A DNA stretch of 64,000 bases from Bolinopsis microptera (GCF_026151205.1 NC_087078.1:11046175-11110174); one strand, 5' to 3'. Shown: positions 46,101-55,091, counted from the stretch's first letter. The notes: a model not told the origin generated them from the sequence alone. Made by a program: numbers and translations.

Positions 46101-47326
46101 GCTGGTAAACTAAAAGAGAGGCTAGGTATTGGTAAAGTAGACTGTAACCAGCACTATAACCTGTGCTATCAAGCTAAACTTAACGGCTTCCCTACACTCT
46201 ACTTTTACCCCGGAGGCACTGGACAACCTCAGGTAATATACAGGGTGGGCCAAAAGTCAGTACCCATACGTTGGCCTTTATAGCTCAGTCACTGAGTGCC
46301 CAATTTAAATACTTCTTTCTGGTATGACTTAGTACCACCACTGGTTCGAGGAATTTGTCAACTCGAAAAATATTCGCGTTCATTTTTTTCAAATGGAGGT
46401 TCATTTTCACATTCATTTGATAGTTTGGATGGTCGGATCAAGCTAAATGTTATTGAATTGTGTTTGGCCATTCGAATTACGTTTGTCCTGAAAGAATTAG
46501 AACTGTAGCTTCTCAGATGACCGAGATATGAAGCATAACGAGTTTATTCATTACGTGTGATCAGGTGATTGGTTTACCTAATCACATGATAAGGTGCCCC
46601 CGTTAACTACCCCGTTAAACATTATGGGAATTGTTAAGGGTGCCCAATTAAGGTGTCGTGTCACGGTGTCACATAATCACCCAGTCAATATTGTTAACGA
46701 GATACAGAAAATGCTTGATAACTTCGTCATTTCTAATCCGTTTTGCCTCATGTTTTCAGATCATATGCAACATAACATTGAATAGTCTACCGTCTCTGAA
46801 AAAATTAGGCGTTCAGCATGTTCAGAGAAAACAATATAGGTGTTTTAATATTGAATGGGCGTGGTCTAAAATATTCGAATTTTCAAATTTTGACGACGGA
46901 ATCCTCGAACCAGTAAGTACAGTATGCCATCTGCAAAGCAACAGCTCTCAAATATAAAACACGGCGGAGCTATTAAGGCCAACGTATGGGTACTGACTTT
47001 TGGCCCACCCTGTACGATTAAATTTCCGAACTTTTGAATCGTTTATCTCAAATATCATGTACCAGCCTTCGTGGAGGTTTAATCCTGTGCACCATTTCAC
47101 AGCGCTGGCAAGCAAGACAGCTATTTTTATACATGATGGATTCATTATGATATTAGTAATCAGTTATCAGTCATTCCTCATGCTCTCTGACTATAAGTAA
47201 CGGCTGATGTTTTCTCAGGATATAAAAGGAGTTGATATTGAGACTAGCACAGCAGATCAGATCCACAACCACCTGGTCAGACACTACCCCTTCCTTAATA
47301 CACCTCACCGTAGGGACGAACTTTAG
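19172..47326 (+). CDS. DNAJC10: DNAJC10/ERdj5-like ER J-domain thiol reductase, 17 exons, 777 aa
   Basis: Exons: 19172-19330, 19963-20023, 23984-24094, 24348-24487, 41196-41319, 41611-41775, 41988-42175, 42495-42584, 42727-42840, 43259-43367, 43839-44080, 44308-44487, 44665-44802, 44976-45125, 45723-45820, 46076-46232, 47219-47326. All introns are GT-AG and all phases match. The protein has a signal peptide ([15 protein letters not shown]), a J domain with HPD in SSHPDKNK, a thioredoxin domain with CSHC (148-151), two redox-inactive thioredoxin-like domains, then CPPC (465-468), CGPC (572-575) and CGPC (685-688), and a C-terminal RDEL for ER retrieval. Human ERdj5 (793 aa) has the same order and reduces disulfides of ERAD clients with BiP. 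The fourth motif is KCGPC, not the usual WCGPC. Introns 2 and 4 contain complete other genes. Confidence 0.93.
19325..19404 (+). repeat. 20-bp minisatellite built on the first 5' splice site of DNAJC10
   Basis: The unit AACAAGGTAATTCTACCAGG occurs four times head to tail. Each copy repeats the exon end AACAAG and the donor GTAATT. Only the first copy (donor at 19331) keeps the frame open; using a later donor would bring in the in-frame TAA at 19352-19354. Confidence 0.85.
20145..20215. repeat. Short tandem GTTGTAGTGCACACGT repeats in DNAJC10 intron 2
   Basis: Three imperfect copies of about 18 bp (GTTGTAGTGCACACGT, GTTGTAGTGCACATGT, GTTGTAATGCACACGT) run into GCACGTGCAAAG. The rest of 20024-20950 is AT-rich intron with no other visible feature. 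Confidence 0.6.
20956..20961 (-). promoter_or_regulatory. Poly(A) signal AATAAA for the sulfatase gene
   Basis: TTTATT on the plus strand reads AATAAA on the minus strand, 65 bp beyond the GALNS-like stop codon. This is a normal distance for a short 3' UTR. Confidence 0.5.
21026..22570 (-). CDS. GALNS: N-acetylgalactosamine-6-sulfatase (GALNS-type), intronless, 514 aa
   Basis: The enzyme removes 6-sulfate from N-acetylgalactosamine or galactose in chondroitin and keratan sulfate in the lysosome. I take the Met at 22570 as start because a signal peptide follows at once ([17 protein letters not shown]); an in-frame Met at 22669 would add 33 residues before it. Metal ligands lie in [10 protein letters not shown] (D30, D31). 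The formylglycine signature is [15 protein letters not shown] with Cys70, nine residues before Cys79 of the human enzyme. [37 protein letters not shown] and [10 protein letters not shown] are all as in GALNS. The C-terminus [13 protein letters not shown] and CVWTH also matches. The length is close to the human 522. It lies wholly in intron 2 of the DNAJC10-like gene, on the opposite strand, with no introns of its own. Confidence 0.93.
   Translation of the reverse strand: MLTRLSCMVLCLTVSHCLVDRPNIIIMLMDDMGWGDVGINGNWAKETPFIDKMAAEGMLFTDFYTANPLCSPSRAALMTGRLPIRNGFYSTNAHARNAYTPQTIVGGIHEYEQLLPKLLKEADYKSKIIGKWHLGQRRQFLPCNRGFDEFFGSGNCHFGPFNDVKTPNMPVYKDDRMVGRYYTNFTINKATGQSNMSQLFLEEGLSFIESQSVAKNPFFLYWTPDATHDPNYSSPMFHGKSIRGRYGDAVMEMDYCVGQILKKLRELNIEKETFVFFTSDNGAATYRRRDGGDNGPFLCGKETTYEGGMREPGIAWWPGSIPAGTITHQLGNIMDLFTTSLTLAGVKPPQDRIIDGIDLCPVLLDQSAPVIDRPIWYYRGNEMMAVRVGAYKAHYWMWTEFGNDPVSFTFCQGQYIKNVTVHDQVDHSDAPVLFNVNRDPGEKYIIAIKSKEYKAAMAIINPIVKEHKANLVPGVPSLNYCDVAVQNWAPPGCEDIDYCLPVPDSNPKLCVWTH
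22875..22927. repeat. Near-perfect 25-bp-arm hairpin
   Basis: The arms TGTGATACAA(A)GTTGCTTTGT and its reverse complement pair along about 25 bp with a 3-4 nt loop (GAAA). It lies 300 bp upstream of the sulfatase start, in DNAJC10 intron 2. The loop is too short for a typical animal miRNA precursor, so a cruciform or relic of a small inverted repeat is more likely. Confidence 0.7.
23451..23983. other. AT-rich end of DNAJC10 intron 2
   Basis: It contains an A run (about 23518-23529) and the palindrome GATATATTATATATATATAA (near 23678). I see nothing else in it. Confidence 0.4.
24488..26495. other. Proximal part of DNAJC10 intron 4
   Basis: AT-rich intron sequence. The only marked structure is a perfect palindrome of about 46 bp at 25168-25213 (TTTAAACATTGATAACTGATT with its complement, centred on TATA). 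No exon, RNA gene or transposon end is recognised. Confidence 0.45.
25168..25213. repeat. Perfect palindrome, about 46 bp
   Basis: TTTAAACATTGATAACTGATT, a TATA centre, then the exact reverse complement. The arms have no mismatches. It is in intron 4 of the DNAJC10-like gene, with no flanking element that I can see. Confidence 0.75.
26496..26580 (+). repeat. Dispersed repeat, copy 1
   Basis: Shares GGGCATGAAC, CAGTTTATA, TCGGACTGTAAGTTT, GTCCACATGGCTTTTAATAT and TATAAT with 52380-52475 in the same order. This is a low-copy family of unknown type, possibly a MITE end. Confidence 0.6.
27531..27632. repeat. 14-bp minisatellite (GGACACGAGGGCGGA), about 7 copies
   Basis: Imperfect head-to-tail copies of GAGGACACGAGGGCG. 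Related words recur inverted at 27678-27720 (CGCCTTCGTGTCC, CCGCCCTAGTGTCC), so the locus is a partial inverted repeat. It is non-coding, in DNAJC10 intron 4. Confidence 0.7.
27750..28682. other. Intron 4 of DNAJC10, no recognisable features
   Basis: Ordinary intron sequence up to the SINE target duplication. Small ORFs here have no family features. Confidence 0.35.
28683..28976 (+). mobile_element. tRNA-derived SINE with 14-bp target-site duplication
   Basis: The element body is 28697-28962, flanked on both sides by GTATAGTGCGTATT (28683-28696 and 28963-28976). The head has a Pol III A box TGGTGTAGTGG and B box GGTTCAAATCC. It resembles tRNA-Gly(CCC), with CCTCCCAAG where the anticodon loop would be, but acceptor and anticodon stems no longer pair well. 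A body of about 190 bp follows, with an internal hairpin (TTACCAAGCTGTGATTTGGTA), and the 3' end is CTTGTATCTTGTAT-like. LINE-type retrotransposition is inferred from the target duplication. Confidence 0.88.
29040..29283. mobile_element. Possible mariner-type element end
   Basis: The segment ends TTTGGGGACACCCTGTAT, which read in reverse (ATACAGGGTGTCCCC) resembles the termini of mariner-family transposons. I could not find the opposite end, so this is at most a solo or truncated copy. Confidence 0.35.
29284..30780. other. Intron 4 of DNAJC10 with short duplications
   Basis: A phrase of about 40 bp, AAGCTTTCTTTRRGAATAGAAG plus AGTACCTC, occurs twice (29288-29325 and 29415-29450). Two minus-strand ORFs (29311-29613 and 29580-29795) overlap it but show no family signature. 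No gene is called. Confidence 0.4.
30862..30928. repeat. Three 22-bp tandem units, each with a CACGTG E-box
   Basis: GCCTCTTCCGCAGCAACCA-type units repeat three times. CACGTG falls at 30879, 30901 and 30923, an even 22-bp spacing (two helical turns). The site lies 2.2 kb upstream of the nested GPCR, so an enhancer role is possible but unproven. Confidence 0.65.
32236..32352. repeat. 23-bp minisatellite, 5 copies
   Basis: The unit CACCCTGCGTTATAAGCCTCAGT repeats five times with single-base variants (GCGTC/GCCTC, TTATAAG/TTGTAAG). It is non-coding and about 780 bp upstream of the GPCR start. Confidence 0.8.
33129..34229 (+). CDS. Class A (rhodopsin-like) orphan GPCR, intronless, 366 aa
   Basis: Seven hydrophobic segments lie at about 17-41, 50-72, 93-115, 131-152, 176-204, 221-249 and 274-299, with an N-glycosylation site NCT at 4-6. 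TM7 carries NPLVY (293-297), the rhodopsin NPxxY motif, and TM6 has CNIP where CWxP is usual. The TM3 end reads VLRTVKL, so the D and Y of DRY are lost and only R remains. Ligand and G-protein choice cannot be read from sequence. The gene is one exon inside the 16.7-kb intron 4 of the DNAJC10-like gene, on the same strand. Its last ten codons (GGTAETAEM and the stop) are the first unit of the downstream minisatellite. Confidence 0.88.
   Translation: MTTNCTTQVCPVPEIDRFLGCFSFFCTLVGTPLNLISFFMFRNQKRSANYLVHMVIALCDSWISFNGYPYAVTMLSGNRQPLLFSDKVFRTLWAMTWDPFIFFSIYLVLVLSVLRTVKLACRVIVVQERHVVVALVAYATFLLTRVIVAVSFLGEFIIPDFNTYPFFKHKEGYPTVELYLSITCLVFPPIPIVTSALVSAFVLRSRRNQQSKNRKLRHQATVTVLMFTGLYLICNIPVLLAAIRFVIVLATNFKRDIFRKHGVPDPKTTPVFLEHYLWPLTYLVLVQTNALLNPLVYFIRMSWFRKGVQEMFVRRGLITAAVAPLETVDEVSRDGGTSFKRTRGSERGCVVVANPLTGGTAETAEM
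34198..40745. repeat. 6.5-kb minisatellite, 32-bp unit, about 200 copies
   Basis: The unit is GGTGGTACTGCTGAGACTGC followed by TGAGATGTGAGA. Variant units include one with ACTGTGAG (31 bp), one with GATAGTGCTGAG, and shortened GAGATGTGAGATGTGAGA forms. The strand is strongly G-rich (13 G to 4 C per unit). Variants recur at set distances: GATAG units are spaced 191 and 564 bp several times (36068, 36632; 37607, 37798, 38171, 38362), so a higher-order repeat exists. Each frame meets a stop every unit or two, so it does not encode a repeat protein. It starts inside the GPCR coding end and fills most of the rest of DNAJC10 intron 4. Confidence 0.97.
40746..41195. other. End of DNAJC10 intron 4
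   Basis: Unique AT-rich sequence. AATAAA at 41039-41044 is the first canonical poly(A) signal after the GPCR stop codon that I can see; the 32-bp unit contains none. The DNAJC10 exon 5 acceptor (CTCCTCAG) ends the stretch. Confidence 0.45.
43650..43670. repeat. Poly-G run in DNAJC10 intron 10
   Basis: About 20 G residues flanked by a duplicated phrase TAGCTGTACTGTAG (43638-43651 and 43698-43712). It could form a quadruplex in non-template DNA or RNA. Confidence 0.8.
46241..47012. mobile_element. Mariner-type non-autonomous element in DNAJC10 intron 16
   Basis: The left end CAGGGTGGGCCAAAAGTCAG and the right end, its reverse complement, match over about 40 bp. TA flanks both sides (46239-46240 and 47013-47014), the Tc1/mariner target duplication. 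The 772-bp interior has no intact transposase; short ORFs such as 46296-46508 have no DDD/E pattern I can see. It sits between the last two coding exons and would be spliced out. Confidence 0.82.
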
Positions 47327-48204
47327 CAGATATAATCTAGCAACATTTAATATTCAGATGAGAGTGAGATGAGAGTGGGTTTTTGGTGTCTATGGTTCGA
47401 TATATTATCATATTCTGAACCGAGCCTGATATAATGAATGGTTCCACTTGTGGTAAAAAAGAATATGTTAGTAATAATAATATGACCGGTTTAGCACAAG
47501 ATATTGCTAGATATTGCTAGATATGACATAACCACTGGATATTTTAAACTTGGGTTTGCTGAATGTTAATTCAACGGTAAATAATCGGTTGCCGAATTTT
47601 TACTATCTTTTTATTATTGTAATTTGAAATTATTTATTATCAGTTACTCATTTAGGTGCAATTTACGCTGCAAATCGATTTCATCATTGTTGTACGTTAT
47701 AACATCAACCCGTTTGACTTATAATTTTCTCCAACTAAGTTGTCATGAAACTTTGTTCAGATACCTAAAATAACCACGAAAACGCCCCCTGTAACAAAGG
47801 CACAACGCCATTTTTTTTTATTGAAAATCTTTTCAAAATAGTACATACATCAATGTAATTGCATGAAAATAACACGGTCAAAAAGTGATTTCTATGTACT
47901 ATAATGACGGGAAACCAGAACGTAGTTCGTGCAAAAATTACACCTACAAAATATGGTCCCTGACAAAACATTTCATACAATCAACACATATAAATGTAAG
48001 ATATATAGTAATAGAGATGATTGTGCAATAATAAAATACAGCGTGCATAAAATATCATAATGTTAATAATTTGTTAACTTTTTAATGAAATAGATTATAT
48101 CATACAATACTTTTAAAAACCCAACCCACAACCCAACCCACCCCTAACCCCTTAAATAGTTTGGATCGGTTATTTTAGATTAGAGAATTGGCATTGGGAG
48201 AAAT
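47327..48204. other. DNAJC10 3' UTR and intergenic DNA
   Basis: AT-rich. There is a T run at about 47812-47820, and CAACCCAACCC-type sequence at 48119-48152 just before the LINE 3' end. No other gene is seen. Confidence 0.4.
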
Positions 48205-49831
48205 GAGATGCATCTAATCATTATCAGACAGGTAGAATTCAGCGTGACTATCGTTTGGATCTGTGGGTAGCATTTCCGACCATAGGTGATCCTTAAGTTT
48301 GGCCTTGAAGATATCAGGACAGCTATGGTCTCTTATTTCGAGAGGAAGTTTATTCCAGAGCAGATGTGTCCGATAAAAGAATGATTTCTTAAGGAGACTG
48401 CTATAACACTGTGTTTGAACAAGAGTCGTTACATAACTTAGGCTGTCATGGTGACATGATCTTAAGCGTGTGCTTCCTTTGTATAGTTGTAAGTAATTAG
48501 GAAGCTCTTGTGTGCATACACCATTGACTATTTTGTGAAACAAGGTCAGGTCATTCAATTCAAACCTCTTGCTGAGAGGAAGGATTTTCAATTGATGACA
48601 CTTGTAAGTATAGTTTTCAAAGGACTGATAGCTTGTGAATTCCTCATCAAAAATCCACTTAATACACCTTTTTTGAAAAGCATCCATCTTATCTAGTTGT
48701 GTTTTATTAAATGGACGCCAGATTTGGGAACAGTGTTCAAATTGACTTCTAACAAGTGCAAGGTATAAATTTCTTCTTCGTCTCTCATCTTGGACAAATG
48801 AGCAAGTGCGTTTCAGCAGCCCAAATTTTTGGTTAGCTTTGGACAATATTTTAGTTATGTGTTCTTCAAAACGAAAGCCCTGATTTATAACGACTCCAAG
48901 ATCTGTTTCCGTACTGGTGTAATCTAAGGGAGTATTACCGAGCAAATATTGAAATCTGATAAATGGAATAGGTAATATCCTACTGCTGAATTTCTTTCCA
49001 GGAATAGAGAGGACTTTACACTTTGATGGATGGAATCGCATCTTATTTTCTATGCTCCAAGAATTAAGTTCATTTATGTTATTCTGAAGTGTGCAATAAT
49101 CGTTGTATGATTTAATAGGACTCCATATTTTCGTGTCATCAGCATAAAGTACCAAATTTGTGCCTGAACTTAATCTCATGGGAAGATCGTTTATGAATAA
49201 GACAAATAGAATGGGACCTAGGACGGAGCCTTGAGGAACTCCAGACAAAACAGGTTTGATCTCTGAATGTCTACCATCAACTAAAACACATTGTTCCCGT
49301 TCACTAAGATAGTTGGTTAGGAATTTGAGTAGCCTTCCTTCAATATTAAAGACGAGTTTAAGTTTCTTAAGAATAAGATCATGATTTACAGAATCAAAGG
49401 CTTTAGCAAAATCAAAGTAAATGATGTCTACACTTATAGTCGAACAGTCATTGAGGGATAGCGTGACACTGTCAATAAAGTTAATCATATTTGTGGTACA
49501 AGATCTGTCTCCAAGAAATCCATGCTGTCTATCATCAAGAAGATGCATTGTTTTATTCAAGAGTTCCTGTTTAATAAGGCGTTCAAATGTTTTCATTATA
49601 AGACTAGTTAGGGAAATCGGCTGATAATTCTCAATGTCCTCCTTACTACCCTTCTTGTGAACCGGAACTACGTGAGCCAGCTTCCATTCAGTTGGAATAA
49701 TACCGGAGTTATATGATATCTCAAATAAAATTGAAAGTGGGCAAGCGAGACTACCAGCACAGTTCTTCAGTATCTTACCATGGATACCGTCAGGGCCGCA
49801 AGCTTTGTTGTTTGTTAGAATTAATGTTCCT
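48205..49831 (-). mobile_element. 5'-truncated LINE with intact RT C-terminal two thirds (Jockey/CR1 type)
   Basis: The minus-strand frame is open from about 49831 to the stop at 48214, longer than the 460 residues from the first Met. Upstream of that Met it encodes ACGPDGIHGKILKNCAG, IPTEWKLAHVVPVHKKGSK and NYQPISLTSL, the N-terminal RT blocks. Then come IYFDFAKAFDSVNHDLIL (first catalytic D), SGVPQGSVLGPILFVLFIND and LVLYADDTKIW (YADD), DLGVVINQGFRFEEHI and a C-terminal RSQFEHCSQIWRPF block. Endonuclease and ORF1 are lost. It differs clearly from the LINEs at 5.8 and 9 kb (YADD against FADD), so at least two families are present. Confidence 0.92.
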
Positions 49832-49980
49832 ATAAATATAAATATGCGTGCTGCTTTTAGTAACTTAGAGTTTTTGTTAGCTGTGGCTCTGAGCTCTCAC
49901 AATGACCTAGTGCTCAACCGACATACGGGTTTTGTGTCCAGGATCCCTTTTCAGCTCCTTTCTCCAGTTATGAAGTGTTG

Positions 49981-50486
49981 ATTTGACCAAAACCCATAAT
50001 CATGGGTAGAGTGGACCGCTGCCAGTGTCTCTCTTTCCCAAACAAAAGGAAATGATATTAATTTGATTGACCGTTCTCAAATGCAAAATGATACCGAGAA
50101 TGAAATCGGTCGCTCGCTTTTCCCATTCATTTACAATTGTAATAGATTAAGAAGAACTACCCAAAGGCAGCTGTACTCGGCAAAAAAGATTCAATAAACT
50201 TCAGCTAATTCAATAAGTAATAACTACCACCCTTACCCCGAAATACTAGGTATCGACCCGAACGCAACCCAAAGAGATTTTTACAGCATCTGATTGATGT
50301 AATCAATCGAAACTTATTACAATTCGTAAGCCGTGAATGAATGGGAAAAGCGAGCGACCGATTTCATTCTCGGTATCATTTTGCATTTGAGAACGGTCAA
50401 TCAAATTAATATCATTTCCTTTTGTTTGGGAAAGAGAGACACTGGCAGCGGTCCACTCTACCCATGATTATGGGTTTTGGTCAAAT
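49981..50486. mobile_element. MITE with identical 150-bp terminal inverted repeats
   Basis: The left arm 49981-50131 (ATTTGACCAAAACCCATAAT ... TTTTCCCATTCATT) and right arm about 50335-50486 are reverse complements with no mismatch I could find. About 200 bp of non-coding loop lies between them. Near-perfect arms imply a recent insertion or gene conversion. I cannot assign a superfamily because the target duplication is unclear. Confidence 0.88.
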
Positions 50487-52379
50487 ATCATCGCTTTTTG
50501 ATTAATGTCAGGGTACTTTATAAAGTCGAAATATAAACTGATATCTTCATTAATAAGGAGGAAGTTTCAACGATTTCGAAATTTTTCCTTTGAAAACATT
50601 TCCTTGTGTTTGGGTAAGCATATCGGTCGATCACTGACTGAATTTGCCACTTTATACTCATTCAAGTTGGCATTAAATTTATATATAATGACATTGAACT
50701 GTGATCGTGGTAAAGCAGAATTTAATCGAAATCACGAATGAGCAAAATTATCACCTTTCGCACGTGCAAACTATGAGCGGACGTTGCGTGCGCATCCAAT
50801 ATTGAATCGCCGTAAATTTTTGCGTGTTGGTGTTTTATATATAGTTTGATAAGCATGCAAAGTTTCAAAGTATTTCAAGAAGAACTGTAATCACAACGGC
50901 ACACCAACGTTTAAAGAAAATGGTAAAAACAGCAATTTTCAGTGATTTTAGCAATTTTTAATCAATTTGGGCGTGTCCCCACGTGTGCAACTTTTAGATT
51001 TTTAACTTTAAAACTATCCTAATACACAATTTATACCTATAGGAAGCAGAACTGAGCTCCACAACCCAAGGGATAGCCCAACACCAGAGAATACTAAATC
51101 GCAAAATTGACGTTTTTATAAAATAATTCTTCAAAAAAGCACTAACTTCAATGGCAAATATCTTTATGAAGGAGCAAAGTAGGGAAACTTTCCGGTAGAT
51201 TTTCAGAATGCTTGAACAATTATCTAATATGAAAATGTCCTCAGATTTTGAATAAAATTACTCCTTAATGGTGTAAAATCAGTTTGAAAAGTTGTTATTT
51301 TGTCAAAAATCAAGTTTTAAAAACACTTAATTTGATGACGTCATCAAGTGGTGATGATGACGTTAAATTATTTTTTGATATAATTGAAACTGAAGTGTAA
51401 ACAATTATCTTTAAGACCTGTGGTCGGAAATTGCTGTATCTTTTATACTTTTGAATCTCCGGACACTTAAATTCAGGCTACAATTGACTACATTTGACTG
51501 GCAAAGCGTCTATCCCTGAATATATGTATCACGACAATCTATCGTAAAACAGGGGTTCCAGAAAACCCATTTCCCGATACTCCTGAAACACGAAATTTTT
51601 TTTACAGTCGATTTGGTCAACGTCTAGACGCCCTGCAAAGTTTCAGATCTCTAACTCAATTTTAACATGGTTTTTAAGGCACCTGAATATGGCAATTTTG
51701 GGTTTTTTACCGAATTTCGTATAACATGCTGGCGCGTATTTTGCGCAAATTTCTTAAAAACCTCCACATAACTATTTCTTGTTCCTGTCATCTTTAACAT
51801 TGAATTAGAATGATTTGAACTTAAATATACCTGCTGAACTACTTTCGATGAGTCTTAATGCCCGAAAAATAATAAAGGGTTATAAAAGTAAAGGGGGTAA
51901 ATAGTAAAGGGGGTAAATAGTAAAGGGGGTAAATAGTATTGTGAATATAAGAGGCACGGTCATGCTTGCCAGCATTGTGATAAAAACCTATTGATGTAAC
52001 TGTCACCTCTTCTATAGTTAAACCTTATAAATTTTATAAAATAGTGTCTTAAGTGTCCCAACATCAAAGCTGTTATAAAAGAACCCAAAATAGAGGACAG
52101 TTAACAAACGTATACTATTAACTTATTAACAAATTATGGACATTATCCTCTGTTATATCGACGACACGAACTTGTGTGAATGATAGCTGGATTTTGGGCT
52201 TTACTTCTAAAACAATTTCTACATTAATTGTGCTACGCAAAACACAGTGAATTCTTGATTTTATTCCAACTCGTTTCTACTTCTAGCTCTGCTCATAATC
52301 ATACAACATATCAACCAGTGACTGCTGCTCGCACTCTCGCAGAGCGAAAAAAAATTGTTGAAATTTGAGATACTGATAG
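50487..52379. other. Intergenic repeat-like DNA without genes
   Basis: It contains the word TGATGACGTCATCA (near 51333) and a 17-bp tandem triplet AGTAAAGGGGGTAAAT (51887-51938). The rest reads like decayed repeat sequence. No ORF of note or RNA gene is seen. Confidence 0.4.
51887..51938. repeat. 17-bp tandem repeat, three copies
   Basis: AGTAAAGGGGGTAAAT repeats three times head to tail, with a partial copy before. No coding role. Confidence 0.75.
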
Positions 52380-52475
52380 GGCATGAACGCAGTTTATAAT
52401 CGGACTGTAAGTTTCTTTTTGTATTGTTTATTCTAATATTGCGTCCACATGGCTTTTAATATTATAATCGATAGT
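52380..52475 (+). repeat. Dispersed repeat, copy 2
   Basis: Matches 26496-26580 in order: GGGCATGAACGCAGTTTATA, TCGGACTGTAAGTTT, GTCCACATGGCTTTTAATAT. About 10 extra bases (TTGTTTATTCTAATA) are present here. Confidence 0.6.
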
Positions 52476-53381
52476 CCTGACATCACATCACAACCCACGT
52501 ATTGTGACATGACTAATAAAATAGATCCACCTCAAAAAGCAATCAAGGCATTGCTTACTCGCCTCCCTAGAACAAATCCTGTCTTGTGAATCTGACTCTG
52601 AGGCTGATGAGTGACTCAATATCTTATATTCAATAAATCCATCATGAATGGTCGATAGATTTGATTTGAACGAGTTGTATGTATGTGGTTGCTTACCGCA
52701 TGTTTTTGTATCTGCAGCTCTCATTTTCAATTGAACCATCCCTTCTTCAGAGTAACATTAAGTGCTTTTTGTCGCCGTAATGCTGAGTGATACATATATG
52801 CTTATAATGTGTGTTATGTGAATATATTTTATGTTTTGAGCCGAGCCCTTCGATACCGTTTTCTGTATTAAATATTCTCCTCAATAAAATGGGTGTTTAT
52901 CAGATTGATTGTCAGTGATATGATAGGTTTACATTGATTGATAGAGGGGTTTGAATATTTTAGTTTTGTTCAAACCCCACCCATAAAATTAATTCGAACG
53001 TAAAAATGTCTTTTAAGGTAAAGAAAAGCGGTTTTTAGCACTTTTGGGTGGTTCTGGTTATTTTTATTGTCACCAGATAATAAAAACGCTCATCACCTCA
53101 GGTCCAACTTTTGTTAGAGATCAACTTTTTCGTACTTTCTATGGTTTCAACAGCACTATAAATAATTTTTGATCTTGCCATCATTTCACTAGAATCCCAC
53201 CGCTTACCTAGACATGTGCTAAGTAAAGTAGAAAATAAGACAAATAAAATAATGAATCTCGCCACTAGCTGTGGTTCAAAAATTCATTCTGTTGGCTGTT
53301 ACCCAACAGTTCCCAGTTCAGAATAAGGATGAGCATTTCAGCCTGATACTACGTCTGCAACCTTGACTTACTACTTGAGAC

Positions 53382-53716
53382 CCCCGTATTAATTTGTATT
53401 AGACACTATTCTGATTAATTTTGTGACGTCACACCAGAAATACGGATCAGAATGTTACAACAAGTCTTTGTCATCAGAAATAGAATAGAAGTGAAGATTA
53501 TAACCGAATTTAAGAATGTCAAACTAGAATTATTTATTAAACTTAGATATTTCTGTTGAAAAACCGAATATTTTTGGTTATCACAACATCAAACTGTAAT
53601 GTCACCCAATTACAAAGCCACTCGAGATACGTGGGTGCTAAGTTAGACCCCGTGTTGTTGTATTGGACACTACTCTGATTAATTCTGGCGGGCCTATGAC
53701 GTCACAAACGAAATAT
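53382..53716. repeat. Direct repeat pair, each with a TGACGTCA site
   Basis: Two copies of about 65-75 bp (53382-53446 and 53640-53716) share AGACCCCGT, TTGTATT, GACACTA, CTGATTAATT and GTGACGTCAC or ATGACGTCAC. They lie 230-560 bp upstream of a possible first coding exon ending at 53951. TGACGTCA is the CREB/ATF recognition word; regulation is only inferred. Confidence 0.55.
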
Positions 53717-53951
53717 GGCAAATTAAAAACGTATTAGCGACTCTCTGGTCTCTCAGCTGTTGGAAGAAGGTTCATATCTCTGTATAGTTCTGCCAGATAA
53801 ACCAGCTGCTAAATACTGACACCCCGGTCACTGCACTTTTGTGTTGTACATACTTGGTAAATGCCTTATCTGAACATCATTTATAATCTCGTAAACTTTT
53901 GACAAAGCTTCTAATTCTGGGAGTAAGATCAAAGAACATAATATGGCTCAG

Positions 53952-54757
53952 GTATGTTTTCAGATTTTATTGTATTTATAATTATAGATGCCTTTGTGCA
54001 GTAGGTGGTCTTCTAGGCACATTTTACGCCCCGATATGGTGAAAACAACGGTATATTTGGCGTCACTAATTGGCCATGAGAATAGCTGGGGTTGGCCGTG
54101 CAATTTTATAGAAACAAATGTCCTTTATTTGTAACATACCGAAATACGGAAAAAAAAGTAAATTTTAAATACGTGGTTTGAAGAAAATATGGTTAGGAAT
54201 GTAAAAAGAATTAGATTTAGATTGGTATTGGTACAACTACAATTTATTGGTATAATTGTTCGAAACATTTTTTAGATGCCGTGGCCGTATTGCATATTTT
54301 CAGACGGAATATACAATGTTTTAACTTTTAGTTTTACTACCCACAGCATTAGTTTCTGAGAACAAGTGAAAAATAGTTGGCAATATTTCCGACATTGAAT
54401 GCCATTAGTAATATAGCATTAGGAATAGGTACTGGTGGTAGTAGTCACCGCCATTATATTGTGGCGCAGACCTCAGTCCTAGCCGCTAATGATCACAATC
54501 AATCTCTTGTCTCTTTTCTCATGGTGTTTACACATTTATATCTGCTTTAGCTTTTTATTTTAAATTTTAATATTTGTGCATACGTACCAATGCCCAATAA
54601 TAATATCTTAACGGATCAGCACTAAATTTAACCATTTCGTTTCGTGAGAGCCGCCCATGACTATTATAACTTTGCCATATCATACTCATAGTGGACCGTT
54701 CTAAAACATAAAAGAGCTCGCTCAGAAATAATTGAAATGGTTTCACATCATGATACA
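53952..54757. other. AT-rich DNA without recognisable features
   Basis: Possible intron of the gene whose candidate ATG-containing exon ends at 53951, but I found no downstream exon. No repeat or RNA gene is seen. Confidence 0.3.
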
Positions 54758-55091
54758 GTTACCATCAGAGATGTGCAGTTGCACCGTGTTACTTTTAGGC
54801 GGTGGCGGTCTGGACGCCAAAATTGGTCGGCGGCGGTGGTTTTACCGCGGTCCATGACTAGTATGAGATATCCAAACCGCGGTCTGTGAAGTATACTGTG
54901 TATAATATGATGGTAATTTGGCTGTGTAACTGATTTATATGAATCGATTTCTTAATAGCATTCTGCATTGAAGAACTGATTTATCGTTAACAGCTGTATT
55001 TGTTTATCTGACGGCCAATGCCTCATACTCATAGACCGCGGTGATCTGGGTCAAAATTTCGCGGTGGTGCACGTTTAGCTCTGGTTACCAT
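54758..55091. mobile_element. hAT-type MITE, 318 bp, with 8-bp target duplication
   Basis: The body 54766-55083 begins CAGAGATGTGCAGTTGCACC and ends GGTGGTGCACGTTTAGCTCT followed by G, an imperfect inverted repeat with CAGAG ends. GTTACCAT flanks both sides (54758-54765 and 55084-55091). CAG-type ends and 8-bp duplication are the hAT hallmark. The interior has GGCGGTGG- and CCGCGGT-rich segments near both ends and no ORF. Confidence 0.88.

Noticed and set aside
46296-46957. Mariner transposase gene
   Set aside because: The element has proper ends, but the ORFs inside are short, in different frames, and lack a visible DDD/E catalytic pattern.
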